From Amphimedon queenslandica (lineage: Eukaryota; Porifera; Demospongiae; Haplosclerida; Niphatidae): a stretch of DNA of 64,000 nucleotides. How positions within the stretch are numbered: the first letter of the stretch is position 1; every line of letters begins with the position of its first letter. Where the stretch lies: contig NW_003546255.1 in the NCBI RefSeq assembly GCF_000090795.2, positions 503,938-567,937 on the forward strand. Reading direction: 5' to 3'. Shown one piece after another: positions 45,007 to 55,710 of this stretch. A program made the position numbers and the translations under genes. The notes below the pieces were generated by a model that had not been told where the DNA came from, did not search any database, and saw only the letters and a program-made list of their open reading frames with translations.

Positions 45007-45240
45007 ATTAACCATAATCAATGCATTGCATTTGCAATGGCCAATTTCACTAGTTCCCAAAGCCACTATGGGACACAATCTGTCTTACTCATGTATACTA
45101 TAGGTGGCATAATGCAAGTAGATCTCACTCAATTATTATTTCTAAAAATCATTATTATATTTTTGCAATTATAACAACTCCAACACACAACCTAACAGTG
45201 GACTCTCTTTTATTAATACTCAAAACCAACGATTGTAGAT

Positions 45241-45850
45241 AAATTCACTAACATCTGTACAACAAGGCAATGTGTCACATCAATATGTGTGTTGGTACAT
45301 ATTGCATTACCATATACTGCTTGTAACATGATGATAGATAATGGTATGATTTCTTAATTCACACCAATTATAGGTATTATCAATGTTTGCATTCTTCTGT
45401 ACCGTATGGGTGCAGGCAGAGAAAGATAGAGCATTTGTATAACATGTATTCAGTATGTATAACCTGTAAAGATAGTACCATACACTATTATATTGTTGTA
45501 TCTTGCTAGTATGAATCCTGTTATAGTACTGATCCCATTATATACTGATACTACTGTTGTTTCTCTATTGCAATGAATTCAGCTCTTACTGTCTACTACT
45601 TTTAGCCACAAAGTACATGCATGGAATATTATACAGAAACCAGTGAAGGACCTTTGATGTGTGGTGTAGACTCGCCATAGCTCCAGTTACAATACTGTAT
45701 GTATGTTCACTAATTGCAGCCACCACAGTGTCATCACTCCTTATCATTCCTACACAAGATTTACTGATGTAACTCTATACAATACAATATACTGACATGT
45801 GTTTTAGTACATACTGCATTACCATTATACTGCTTGTAACATGATGATAG
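45241..45850. repeat. Long direct repeat, left copy
   Basis: About 610 bp matched by 47431-48022 at high identity in the same orientation (e.g. ACATCTGTACAACAAGGCAA at 45251 and 47441). Within the copy, a segment around TTGCATTACCAT and CTGCTTGTAACATGATGA appears at both ends (about 45300 and 45815), so the underlying repeat has a period near 510 bp. The copies flank the cysteine-rich secreted gene. Confidence 0.85.
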
Positions 45851-45909
45851 GCACTGGTATGTATTTTCCTCACGTGCTTGTAACAATGCATGCCTCAAGT
45901 TCTGCAGGC

Positions 45910-45918
45910 TATATAAAG
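45910..45918 (+). promoter_or_regulatory. TATA box
   Basis: TATATAAAG, 57 bp before the ATG at 45967, implies a transcription start about 27 bp before the coding region. The conserved housekeeping genes in this window show no such element. Confidence 0.75.
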
Positions 45919-45966
45919 AGGTGCTTTTGGATGCAGTGAGCAAATTACAACTAAAGGAAAATCACA

Positions 45967-46891
45967 ATGAAGACTCTTGTATTCTTCTTTATGACTCTCA
46001 GTGTTTGTGTTCTGGCTATGCCAAGTATGTGAATAGCTGTATGTGTTAATGTATGTTCATTGTATGTTATTTCTATGATAGGCACAAAGTCTTACAATCA
46101 TGATGATTACAGGTATAATGTATTTGTGTATACTATTGCACATTATTCATGTGACCTTAGGAACAGAAACAAAGTAACAAACACGAATAACGAGACTTCA
46201 CCACCAGAAGGGAGATCGCGTTTACATACAAGTATTTTTGTTTCTATTGAATTAAAAATCTATCCTTACAATTTAAAGGTATTATTGATACAGAATATGT
46301 AACAATCATATCTGAAAGAAACGATCTTTGTGTTTACTACGGACAATACAAGGAAGGCTGTGTTGATGGTAAGACTTTTGCAACTAGAGTCTGTACTGTT
46401 TAATTCCATTTGTAGCTAACAATGCATGTGGAGCAAAATTTGGTGACTTTTCTCTTGGTTGTGCTGATGATGAGGAGCTGTTTCAGAAGCATTGCTTTAA
46501 GAAATGTTCACTTCTTGCCAATAAACATTTCCCATTGCGCACAGCAATGAACACATGCTCAAGGAATGGATGCACTTCAAGTCAGGAATATGATGCTGGT
46601 CTCTGCTATCCTAAATGCAAAAAGTACTACATCGGAGTTGCCCACCTTTGTTGGGGATATTGCAGTCGTTTCTGCGGAAGAAATTACAGTGACATGGGCC
46701 TATACTGCTACCGGTGGTGGCTACCACATGCCTGTTCCAAGCCATCGTATGATAGAGGTGCTGGGAGCGCCCCTTACCAACCCTGGACCAAGGGAAATGG
46801 ATGCTCTGGGTTTAATGTGGATAATACTGGAAAATGTCCAACACTAGATATCTCTGATAAATTGCCCACTGGTTTTTGCAACAGGCAATGA
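45967..46891 (+). CDS. Secreted cysteine-rich protein, unknown function
   Basis: Five exons (45967-46024, 46082-46112, 46161-46231, 46279-46368, 46416-46891) close to 241 residues. The N-terminus MKTLVFFFMTLSV plus CVLAMP is a clear signal peptide. After a polar, possibly cleaved propeptide, the last exon holds about 19 cysteines. Its motifs include LCYPKCKKYYIG and LCWGYCSRFC, of the CxPxCxxxYxGxxxxCWxxC type seen in secreted proteins of sponges and cnidarians. I do not recognise a named domain and give it no activity. The strong TATA box suggests regulated, perhaps cell-type-specific, high expression. It lies between long direct repeats, which may be remains of a local gene array. Confidence 0.75.
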
Positions 46892-47430
46892 ACTGGCCTA
46901 ATATACTAAGTGCATGAAGAAGCAATTAGGACTTTTTTTTTGTTAGGACTATTCTTGTCAGAACTATTTTTTCATTATTTTTGGTGCCTCTTTTTTATGT
47001 TATTTTTTTCTAAATAATTATTATTGAACCTCATCAATCAAAATGCCAAGTTATTTATATTTATGCCAAAGTTATCCATGCCTAGCTTAAACACAAACTT
47101 TATCTTTCACTTGCAATGCTTGTTTATGTATGACTTTATTACCAAATTAAGTAAAATAGTCAGAAACCTCACTTGGACTGACTACGCTTGTGTAGGTAGG
47201 ACTGAACAGTCCAGAGAATGGTATAATGTACTGCTTGTAGACCAAGTGGTTACAGTACTTGCATTATTCACTTCACATTCATTGCATCATACATAAGTTT
47301 TGTTTTGATTAAATGATATTTTGTACTATTCTCAATGTATGGAGCTGGGTACAGATATTGTCTATAATCCTTATTGTATAACATGAGAGCATTAAAAAAC
47401 TAACAAAGCAAATTGTGGAGATACCTCTCT

Positions 47431-48022
47431 AAATTTACAAACATCTGTACAACAAGGCAATGTGTCACGTCAATATGTGTGTTAGTACATATTGCATTAC
47501 CATGTACTGCTTGTAACATGATGATAGATAATGGTATGATTTTTTAATTCCCGCCAATTATAGGTATTATCAATGTTTGCATTCTTCTATACCGTATGGG
47601 TACAGGCAGAGAAAGATAGAGCATTTGTATAACATGTATTCAGTATGTATAACCTGTAAAGATAGTACCATACACTATCATATATATTGTATCTTACTAG
47701 TATGATTCCTGTTATAGCACTGATCCCATTATATACTGATACTACTGTTGGTTCTCTATTGCAATGAATTCAGCTCTTACTGTCTACTACTTTTAGCCAC
47801 AAAGTACATACAAATATGTAATATACAGAAACCAATGAAAGAGTAGACCGCCATAGCTCCAGTTACAATACTGTATGTATGTTCACTAATTGCAGCCACC
47901 ACAGTGTCACCACTCCTTATCATTCCTATGCAAGATATTTACTGAGTAACTCTATACAATACAATATAATGACACATGTGTGTTAGTACATATTGCTGCC
48001 ATTATACTGCTTGTAACATGAT
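47431..48022. repeat. Long direct repeat, right copy
   Basis: Copy of 45241-45850, offset 2190 bp. It continues a little further into the start of another unit (TTGCATTCTTC near 48075) and then decays. It is not followed by the TATA promoter seen after the left copy. Confidence 0.85.
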
Positions 48023-48169
48023 GAATGATAATGGTATGATTTCTTAATTGTCACTAATTCTAGGAGTAGCAATGTTTGCATTCTTCAAAATTACTTCATT
48101 CTGTAATAATTATTGTGTTTATCTGGCCACTTTTAAAAAATGCTCATTATAATCCAAAAATATAAGTTG

Positions 48170-48445
48170 GCTTCTACATAGCATAAGTACATCAATATGT
48201 ATCAGAAAATGTAATAAAAAATTGGGGGGTGATTTTGGAGCCATTTTTCGGAAAAAACCATGGGCTATAGTACAGGGATTTTTTCAGATTTTGACCGATT
48301 TTTAAAAATGGCTATAACTTGAAAAATTGAAGTTGGAATTGGCTCAAACTTTCTACATAGCATAAGTACATCATTGTGTATCAGAAAATGTAATAAAAAT
48401 TGGGGATGATTTTGGAGCCATTTTTCAAAACAAACCATGGGTTAC
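48170..48445 (-). repeat. 179-bp satellite, about 1.5 units, intergenic
   Basis: Reverse-complement units (CCATGGGCTATAGTACAGGG, CTCAAACTTTCTACATAGCA) just downstream of the TATDN2-like stop codon. Confidence 0.9.
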
Positions 48446-48519
48446 ACAGCCTTAAATATTAAAATTCAGACACTACTTTATTGAGACATTGCCAATTAAG
48501 ATTTAGAGTATAAAAATAA

Positions 48520-50160
48520 TTAAATTCCATACAAAGTTTGAGCATTTCTCCTTGTGACCGTAAGCACCTCCTCAGTAATGCAGTCACGTAGCCTTCCAAT
48601 CTCCTCAGCCACACACACAGCCATTGGAGGGTGCGTCCATTTTAAACCACGCAATGAGCGACCCGGTCTCATTGAGAATGGCATCATGTAGGGAGAGTCT
48701 GTTTCAATCAGCAACCTATCTAACGAGAAGTCTCTAGCAATACTTCTTGCATCTTTAAATTTGAATTGAGTGACGTGGCCCGTAAGTCCTATGTAAAGAT
48801 TGGGGAATTTATCTACGAATTTAAGTGCCATTTCAACACTGCCAGTATAACAATGTAAATGAATGAACCAGTCTCTTGGTAGAGCATTGCATAAAATCTC
48901 GTATAAGTCCTCCTCTGCATCTCTGCAGTGTAGGATGAGAGGTTTGGAGTATACTTGTGCATACTGCAGCAAGTGATTGACTAGCTTTTTCTGCTCAGCC
49001 TTGTTGGATTGCTTGAGACTGTGTCCAGAGAAATCAAGACCGATCTCACCCAGAGCGATGCATTTCGGATGAGCCAAACACTCGAGTAGCCTCTCTTCTA
49101 AAAGTGGGCTGAAAGAGCGAGCGTGACGCGGATGCATACCAAAACTAGCCCAGATCTTATCCTCCTCAAGTAGCTCCCTATAGCAACCAAAAGAAGAGAA
49201 GGCCGCAGGGTCACAGAATGAGGTGATGCAGCCGTCAAAATTTGAAGGATAGCAAAACTTCAAGGACATATCGGCATAGGACGAGAGACGATGGCGTTCA
49301 AGTAGGTACTCTACATGACAGTGGGTATCTAAGTAGCGAGGGAGCTTTGCAACTCGTTGATATAACGAGATATCTTTATGTCTAGTTTTATTCTTCTGCC
49401 AAACTGGTTTCTCCTTTACTTGATCTTCTACTTTGCCTCCATCTTCTTCTCTTTCCTTTTCCTTATTGATAAAGATATCATCATCAAAAGAACCTAAAAG
49501 GTTTTCATCACCGAGGATGCTATCCTCTTCAACCTCAATGCATTTATCAGTGCTTGATGAAAACTGTTCTCCTGTGACTTCTGATTCCTGATTTAACATC
49601 AGATCCTGTGAAACTGACGAAAGAGTTTCTTTCATTTTTGATTCATCGTTAATGGTTTGATTAGTTAATAATTCCATTTCTGTTTCTTTTTGCTGGGCTG
49701 ATGAAACTGCTGCATGACTACTCAAAGTTAATATATCCCCTGTTGGGGGTACCAGTTGATTAGTGTCTGGAGGAGTTTCTGAAGATGCTGATTGGTGGGT
49801 GCCAATTGGTTTGATTCCTGTGTTTAACTTATCGTCATGTTTTGTACTAGTAGCATGATGTTCTTCTTCTGTCTTTTTAGCAAGGAGTGGACAGTTAGCT
49901 TTATAATGCCCCACTCTTCCACAATGAAAACACGAGCTCTTTTTATCAAAATGTGTCGATTGTGTGGTGAATTTTGCTGCTTTTTCTTCTAAGCCTAGTT
50001 TGGTTCCCTCATTAGGGCAGTTTATTTTATAATGTCCTATTTCTCCGCACAAGAAGCATCTGCAGTCATTGGGTTCTTCTCTTCTTTTTGACTTTTTCTT
50101 TGTTTTCCTTTCAGCTCTTGCTGCCATGCCTGCCACACCTCCAAATGGGTTGGAGGCCAC
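48520..50160 (-). CDS. TATDN2: TatD-family metal-dependent nuclease with two CCHC zinc knuckles (TATDN2-like)
   Basis: A single exon encodes 546 residues. A basic N-terminus (KTKKKSKRREE) leads to two zinc knuckles, CFLCGEIGHYKINC (about residues 35-48) and CFHCGRVGHYKANC (about 77-90). An acidic, Ser/Thr-rich linker follows. The C-terminal half is a TatD TIM-barrel: DTHCHVEYLLER (metal-binding HxH), FGMHPRHA, ALGEIGLDFSG, LILHCRDAEEDLYEIL, FIHLHCYTGS and LLIETDSPYM. The metal-ligand residues (His, Glu, His, Asp) are all present. TatD enzymes are 3'-5' exonucleases or endonucleases. Zinc knuckles suggest RNA or single-stranded DNA targeting. The lack of introns in such an intron-rich region hints at retroposition or lineage-specific intron loss. 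Confidence 0.85.
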   Translation of the reverse strand: MASNPFGGVAGMAARAERKTKKKSKRREEPNDCRCFLCGEIGHYKINCPNEGTKLGLEEKAAKFTTQSTHFDKKSSCFHCGRVGHYKANCPLLAKKTEEEHHATSTKHDDKLNTGIKPIGTHQSASSETPPDTNQLVPPTGDILTLSSHAAVSSAQQKETEMELLTNQTINDESKMKETLSSVSQDLMLNQESEVTGEQFSSSTDKCIEVEEDSILGDENLLGSFDDDIFINKEKEREEDGGKVEDQVKEKPVWQKNKTRHKDISLYQRVAKLPRYLDTHCHVEYLLERHRLSSYADMSLKFCYPSNFDGCITSFCDPAAFSSFGCYRELLEEDKIWASFGMHPRHARSFSPLLEERLLECLAHPKCIALGEIGLDFSGHSLKQSNKAEQKKLVNHLLQYAQVYSKPLILHCRDAEEDLYEILCNALPRDWFIHLHCYTGSVEMALKFVDKFPNLYIGLTGHVTQFKFKDARSIARDFSLDRLLIETDSPYMMPFSMRPGRSLRGLKWTHPPMAVCVAEEIGRLRDCITEEVLTVTRRNAQTLYGI

Positions 50161-50436
50161 ACCCTAAACTAGCTTAACCACGCCTTCAAATCAAATCATT
50201 GAAATCAAACCTCAGCATTTTCTATAGGCCAAACTCTAGTCTGACATCAAGTGAAAGAAAGATACTACAAAGAAGGATCCTTTAGATATATTCCTATAAG
50301 ATGTGCTGAGTAATCATAAACGGTAAATTAGGCATGATGGACTAGTCTAGTATCAATTAATAGACAATACTAGATGGAAGCTGTATCAGTGAGCCATTAT
50401 CATTATTTATTTTTTTCTCTTTTTTGTTACTTACAG

Positions 50437-50612
50437 CTTGCGAGTGGGTCGCAAAAAAGGTAACGAGTTGTTTCCGTGACGATGACGACGACGATGATAG
50501 TGGTTTTGGAAGCAAGCCTAAGTCGGGTGGTAAGAGGTGTGGTCAGCCATCACAGAAGGAAGAGAAAGGTCCGTACACTAAAGTCCAATCTGGTGACGAC
50601 TGTTCCGGATGA
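50437..50612 (+). other. Possible isolated terminal exon, acidic
   Basis: After a plausible acceptor (GTTACTTACAG, ending 50436) the frame reads CEWVAKKVTSCFRDDDDDDD, then Ser/Gly/Lys-rich sequence to a stop at 50610-50612. No upstream exon in matching phase (1) was found. It may be the end of a small gene divergent from TATDN2, or chance. The product is not recognised. Confidence 0.25.
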
Positions 50613-50904
50613 CAATAACTTTCTTCGTCATTGTGATGAATAGCAACTAAATGGGAGGGGGTTGTATTACTTGGCGGTTGTTTAGCAGCTGTTTGTGATA
50701 GTTGTTGTCTAAATCTGTCTTTACAGCTGACAGTGACTTGATTTTAAGTAGCAGCTGCTTTTATATTATAATAACAATACTTAATTCTGTGGTTATGTAT
50801 GTTTTAGTATTTTTACTCCAATGGTCTTTTTCTCATCAAAATACTCAACTTGTAAGATAAAGTTAAAGTTTGAACTTTGTAGCTCTCACTGTTTCATTGA
50901 CTAT

Positions 50905-51225
50905 TGCTCCCTGTACTATAGCCCATGGTTTTTCCCAAAAAATGGCTCTGAAATGACCCCTAATTTTTATTACATTTTCTGATACACATTGATGTACTTA
51001 TGCTATGTAGAAAGTTTGAGCTAATTCAGACTTTGTTTTTTTAATAATTGGCCATTTTTTGAAAAAATCCCTGTACTATAGCCCATGGTTTTTTTTCAAA
51101 AAATGGCTCCGAAATCACCCCCAATTTTTATTACATTTTCTGATACATATTGATGCCCTTATGCTGTGTAGAAAGTTTGAGCTGATTCCGACTTCAAGTT
51201 TTCAACTTGGCCAGTTCTGACTTCA
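50905..51225 (+). repeat. 179-bp satellite, about 1.7 units, intergenic
   Basis: Units with CCCTGTACTATAGCCCATGG and CTTATGCTRTGTAGAAAGTT landmarks, ending about 290 bp before the beta-helix receptor gene. Confidence 0.9.
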
Positions 51226-51513
51226 ATTGCCGGCTTGATAGTAAAGATATGATATCCTTATTCAAATAATATACACAGCTGATAAGTACCAATAACACTT
51301 AAGGATAGTGAGCTAATGACAAACAACAACAGAATTTATTTGTTGATAAAGAGTATCAATTCTCATTATTGCATCATTTTTAAAGATGGAGGAAATCCAT
51401 GAATAACAAATAACACAAGGCAAATAGTGAGTTATGCTGACAGGAATTGATATATTTAACAGTATCATAGCTTGCAGCTTCAAAGACAAGTTTTTTACTT
51501 GATTAATCAAGGC

Positions 51514-54500
51514 ATGGAGAAACTAATTGAAGCAACTAAGGTACAATATATGATCTTGCAAATATTTTATCACTTCTTTATTTTCTTAGGTTTCACTGAT
51601 TCTTTTAGCAGTCTTTGCTCAATTACATTCATGCTCTGTCTATTATGTTGCTACTAATGATGAGGGTTGCTCCAACTCCTCATTTCAAGGCTGCCACAGT
51701 CTCTCTTATTATGTTAACATGACTTGGCCACCAAATATTACGCTCATTTTTCTACCAGGAGAACACAGGCTCTTCAATGTGCTCAATAAAACTGGTCTGG
51801 ATCAGCTATTGATGCAATCAGGACCTGGCCAGGCTTTAATCAGTTGTGAAGAAAACATGCCACTTGTAATAAGCAGCAGCAAATCTATTGTATTTAGACA
51901 ACTTGAAATTTCATGTGACTTAGAGCTTAACAATATAGACAACGTAGAAGTGGTGGGTATAGTAATGAAGTCATTACAATTATATAACTATGTAGAAAAG
52001 GGACACCTTCTAATGGAAGGCTCACAGCTTGGATCATACCACTCAAGATCAACAGTATCTGTAAATAATGCCTCTGTCAGGATCCAAAACGTCTTGGTAT
52101 TAAACTCTCATTTGCTGTTATTTTTAATCGGGGATAACTCATCAGTAATAAATGCTACAATATTCAATGGAAACTATGCATTAGTATATAGCGGAAGCCA
52201 CATTTTTTCTTCAGGCATTAGAGTGTATAATGGGGATGTTAATCTGGTCAACAATAGCAATCATATTGGCCTTTATGATGTCATTGTACTCACTGCAACA
52301 CGGAATTTTATTTATGCTATTGGTAATGGTCATCACATTACGCTCTGCAGTGTTTTAGTGAAGTATGGAGCTATTCTTTTACAAAATAATGGAGACTATT
52401 TGACTTTGTGTAGCATCAAAGTGATTGGGAAATGGATTGATGTGGCTCATTCTAATGAAGGAGGATTGATCCTTATCAACAATGGCAATCATATCCTCCT
52501 AGATATAATAAAAATTGTCAAAAAAAGTCTTTCTTTAGGAAGAAATGGGAATGACTTAATCGTTACTAATGTCGACATTACCGGAAATTGTTGTCAGAAT
52601 TTCACACTGAATAAAAATGGGAATCATATAAGACTTTCCAATGTTACAGTAACCTTAGAGAATGGCTACGGCATAATGCTACTCAAAAGAAATGGTGGCA
52701 ATATAAGTATCAGTAACATAACCCTGTATCAGAAATTGAATACAAGCTCCTATGACGCTTATACTGAACTGGTTCTACGTTATAACAGTGACTACATTAG
52801 TCTGGAATGCATCAATGTGACTGGGGATGTGGACGTATCATTCAATGGTAATAATATTTCTATCATTCATGTTAGTATAGTGGGAATTAGAGAGACCAAT
52901 GGTCTTTTGATGCAAAGAAATAAGAATAACATTACACTCTCAGATATTACTGTGCTCAGAAATGGTGGAATATATGCTGATTACAATGGAGATTATCTCA
53001 CTATGAAGAATCATATTAGCGTTGCAGATGAATTCATCTTTCTAAAGTACAATGGAAACCACATGGCAGTCCTCAATGTTACATTGATTGGGACAACTTT
53101 AGCACTTCTTTATAATGGTGATGACTTATTGCTTGCAAATGTTTTGATAAGTCATTGTTTCTCTGGACTGGTGATGAAGTATAATAGAAAATTGATAAGA
53201 ATGGATAATGTGACTCTATCAAACAATAAAAATGGAATGATTGTCGAGGGTGACAACGAACTCTGGTTTGTTAATAATCCTAGCCACATGATTGATAATA
53301 CTTCACCTACTAATGGTGCTGGTATGTTCATTAAGGACGTCTCTGTCTACAGTGATACTGAAGTTTATTTCATTAACAACACGGCACTGGGTGTAGGAGG
53401 TGCTGTTTACGTAAATATTGTTCAGTTGGAAACTTCTATTGAGGCAAGATGCACCTTTGATAATTTCAGACCAGTGTTTGTCAACAATATTGCTTATGTT
53501 GCTGGGAATAACATTTACAATGGAAAGTATTGGAATTGCAGAGATTCAAGAGGTTATAATAATACAGTGTATGTATACACACTGAAGAAATTAGTTAACT
53601 GCAGTGGTGTTCAATATCTCCGCACTTTTCCACATGAGCATCCTCTATCATTTTACATCACTTCAACTTCAATTGGTGTTTGCATCTGTACCAATGATAA
53701 TAAGATTGATTGCACTAGTAGAAGAGTTTATAAGCAACTCTATCCTGGCCAATCCATTACTCTGCCACTAGTAACAGTTGGAATGTGTGGTGGCCTCAGC
53801 CCTGGGGTTTTGTTAACTCTTAATACTAGCACAGTTGAGGTTTTACTCAACACCAATTGCAATCAACAAACCAAAAGAGAATGTTCGAACTTTACTTATC
53901 ATCTCAGACAGAGAACAAGAAATAGACATGGAAGCTTTTTTATTAATAATACACTAAATGGTCCTGAGAAAAGCAACACTGTCAGCGATTCTGGTTTGCT
54001 GGTAGATGTTCTTTTCCGTCCGTGCCCAGTTGGTCTTGAGCTGAAGGACAAAACCTGTCAGTGCAATCGGGTCTTAAGTAGCTCTAGTTTCACCGAATGC
54101 AACATTAATTCCATGCCATATCCTATTAAAAGATCAGGTAACAATTGGTTGTACTACAATCATGACTATAATTGTACTGTTGCTCACAGATATTGTCCTC
54201 TTGGGTATTGCAATTCCTCTTCTCTAAGTCTCAGTCTTGTAGAGGGGGATGCTCAATGCTCTCATGGCAGATCGGGAATCCTTTGCGGAAAGTGTGAAGC
54301 TGGACTGAGCCTCATGCTAGGATCAAATAAATGTGGTCCCTGCAGTAACAAGTACTTGGGTACTCTTGCTGGTTTTATTGCAGCTGGCATAATACTTCTA
54401 GTTTTCCTCCTGTTTCTCAATTTGACTGTATCTGTCGGTAGCATCAATGGGTTACTTTTTTATGCTAATGTTGTTAAACTGAATGAAACTGTTTACTTTC

Positions 54501-55567
54501 CCAATGGTAGCAAGGTACCTCTATTGAGCCAGTTCATTGCTTGGATTAATCTTGACCTTGGTATAGAGACTTGCTTCTTTAATGGACTGGATGGCTATTG
54601 GAAGACATGGCTACAGTTTGTGTTTCCTCTTTACATTTGGCTATTGATCGGGATTGTCATAACTAGTAGCCATTACTCTGGCAAAGTATCGCGTCTCTGT
54701 GGTAATAATGCAGTTCCAGTTCTAGCTACGCTCATTCTCATGTCATATTCTAAACTCCTTCAAGCTATTACCAACGTTTTAATGATAGCTACAATTGACT
54801 GCGAAGGGATTGTAACCTGGAAAGTATGGAGTGTAGATGGTAACATTGGCTATCTGAGTGGCAAACATATTCCATTATTTGCAGTTGCATTGTTGTTCCT
54901 ATTTGCAGGATTAGTATACACAGGGCTGGTGTTCTCTGGCCAATGGCTGCAGCGCTACAGTGGTAAGTGCTGCAAGAGCTCTAGGGATCCTGTAGTTAAA
55001 CTGAAACCATTCATTGATGCCTACACTGGGCCATACAAGAATGAGTATAGATTCTGGACTGGCCTGTTTTTGATAGTACGTCTAGCAATCACACCTATAT
55101 TCTCATATACAACTAGTGCCATCCCTCAAGCTAATAATTACATTATCAGCTTCTTCACCTTTTTTGGAGCATATCTATCGAAAGGTGTCTACAGGAACAG
55201 AGCAGTGAATGGACTGGAAACATTTTATTGCATTAACTTGGGATTATTATCAATGTTTAGCATATTCTCTGCTCATATGGGCTATAGTGCAGAAGTAACT
55301 GGAGGGATAACTACTGTTTCTGTCAGTTTGAGTTTTATTGCTTTTATTGGCACAGTAATGGCTCATGCTTATGTCAAATCGATTCAAAAAAGCTGCCAAC
55401 TTTGTGTAAGCTCGTGCAAAATCTTTCTCTTCAGACAAAAAGTGATCGAAAGTAATGCCGGTAATCTGAATGAAGCACTAATATCAAATGCAAGTTATTC
55501 TCCATCGCATGTGGTTATGAAGAGAGACTCAATTATCTTTGATTTTGGCCCAGTATTTGAACAATAA
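51514..55567 (+). CDS. Beta-helix multipass membrane receptor, sponge type
   Basis: A 9-codon first exon (51514-51540) joins a single large exon (51590-55567), giving 1334 residues. The join creates a signal peptide, MEKLIEATK then VSLILLAVFAQLHSC, which the large exon alone lacks. Residues about 150-590 contain at least 14 repeats of about 22-30 residues. The core is (Y/N)NG(N/D)x(I/L)xLxNVxV, for example NNGNHILLDIIKI, KNGNHIRLSNVTV and YNGDYLTMKNHIS. This is the pattern of a right-handed parallel beta-helix with an Asn ladder. Many N-glycosylation sites are present. A cysteine-rich hinge (CSHGRSGILCGKCEAG) leads to seven or eight membrane helices (about 928-1275) and a short cytoplasmic tail. 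Function unknown; cell-surface recognition is inferred from architecture. Confidence 0.82.
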
Positions 55568-55710
55568 TTTGCATAATTTAGTTAGTAAATTAGTATTAAT
55601 TAGTTAACTGATTGATTGATTGATTAATTAATTAAGTAGATAGTGCTGCCACACCCACAGGTTATTAAAGTTATCTTGTCACGTGGTGGTGTCCACTGTC
55701 CAGGAAATAA
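55568..55710. promoter_or_regulatory. ATRX upstream region with E-box
   Basis: A CACGTG E-box at 55680-55685 lies 26 bp before the ATRX start codon. No TATA box. The TTGA/ATTA-rich stretch before it is low complexity. Confidence 0.45.

Larger units (their letters stand above)
45007..45966. other. Spacer with direct repeat and core promoter
   Basis: Contains the left copy (45241-45850) of a long direct repeat and the TATA promoter of the next gene. A CACGTG lies at 45871-45876. No exon seen. Confidence 0.6.
46892..48519. other. Spacer with direct repeat and satellite
   Basis: Holds the right direct repeat (47431-48022) and a 179-bp satellite fragment in reverse (48170-48445). Open frames near 47024-47296 show no family likeness. 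No second copy of the cysteine-rich gene is visible after the right repeat. Confidence 0.6.
50161..51513. other. TATDN2-receptor spacer
   Basis: Contains a possible terminal exon (50437-50612), a satellite fragment (50905-51225) and otherwise AT-rich sequence with no recognised gene. Confidence 0.5.

Noticed and set aside
47024-47296. 90-codon frame downstream of the cysteine-rich gene
   Set aside because: No signal peptide, domain or splice context; AT-rich sequence gives such frames by chance.
45241-48022. LTR retrotransposon with the direct repeats as LTRs
   Set aside because: The interior is a five-exon secreted-protein gene with no reverse transcriptase, gag, primer-binding site or TG...CA ends.
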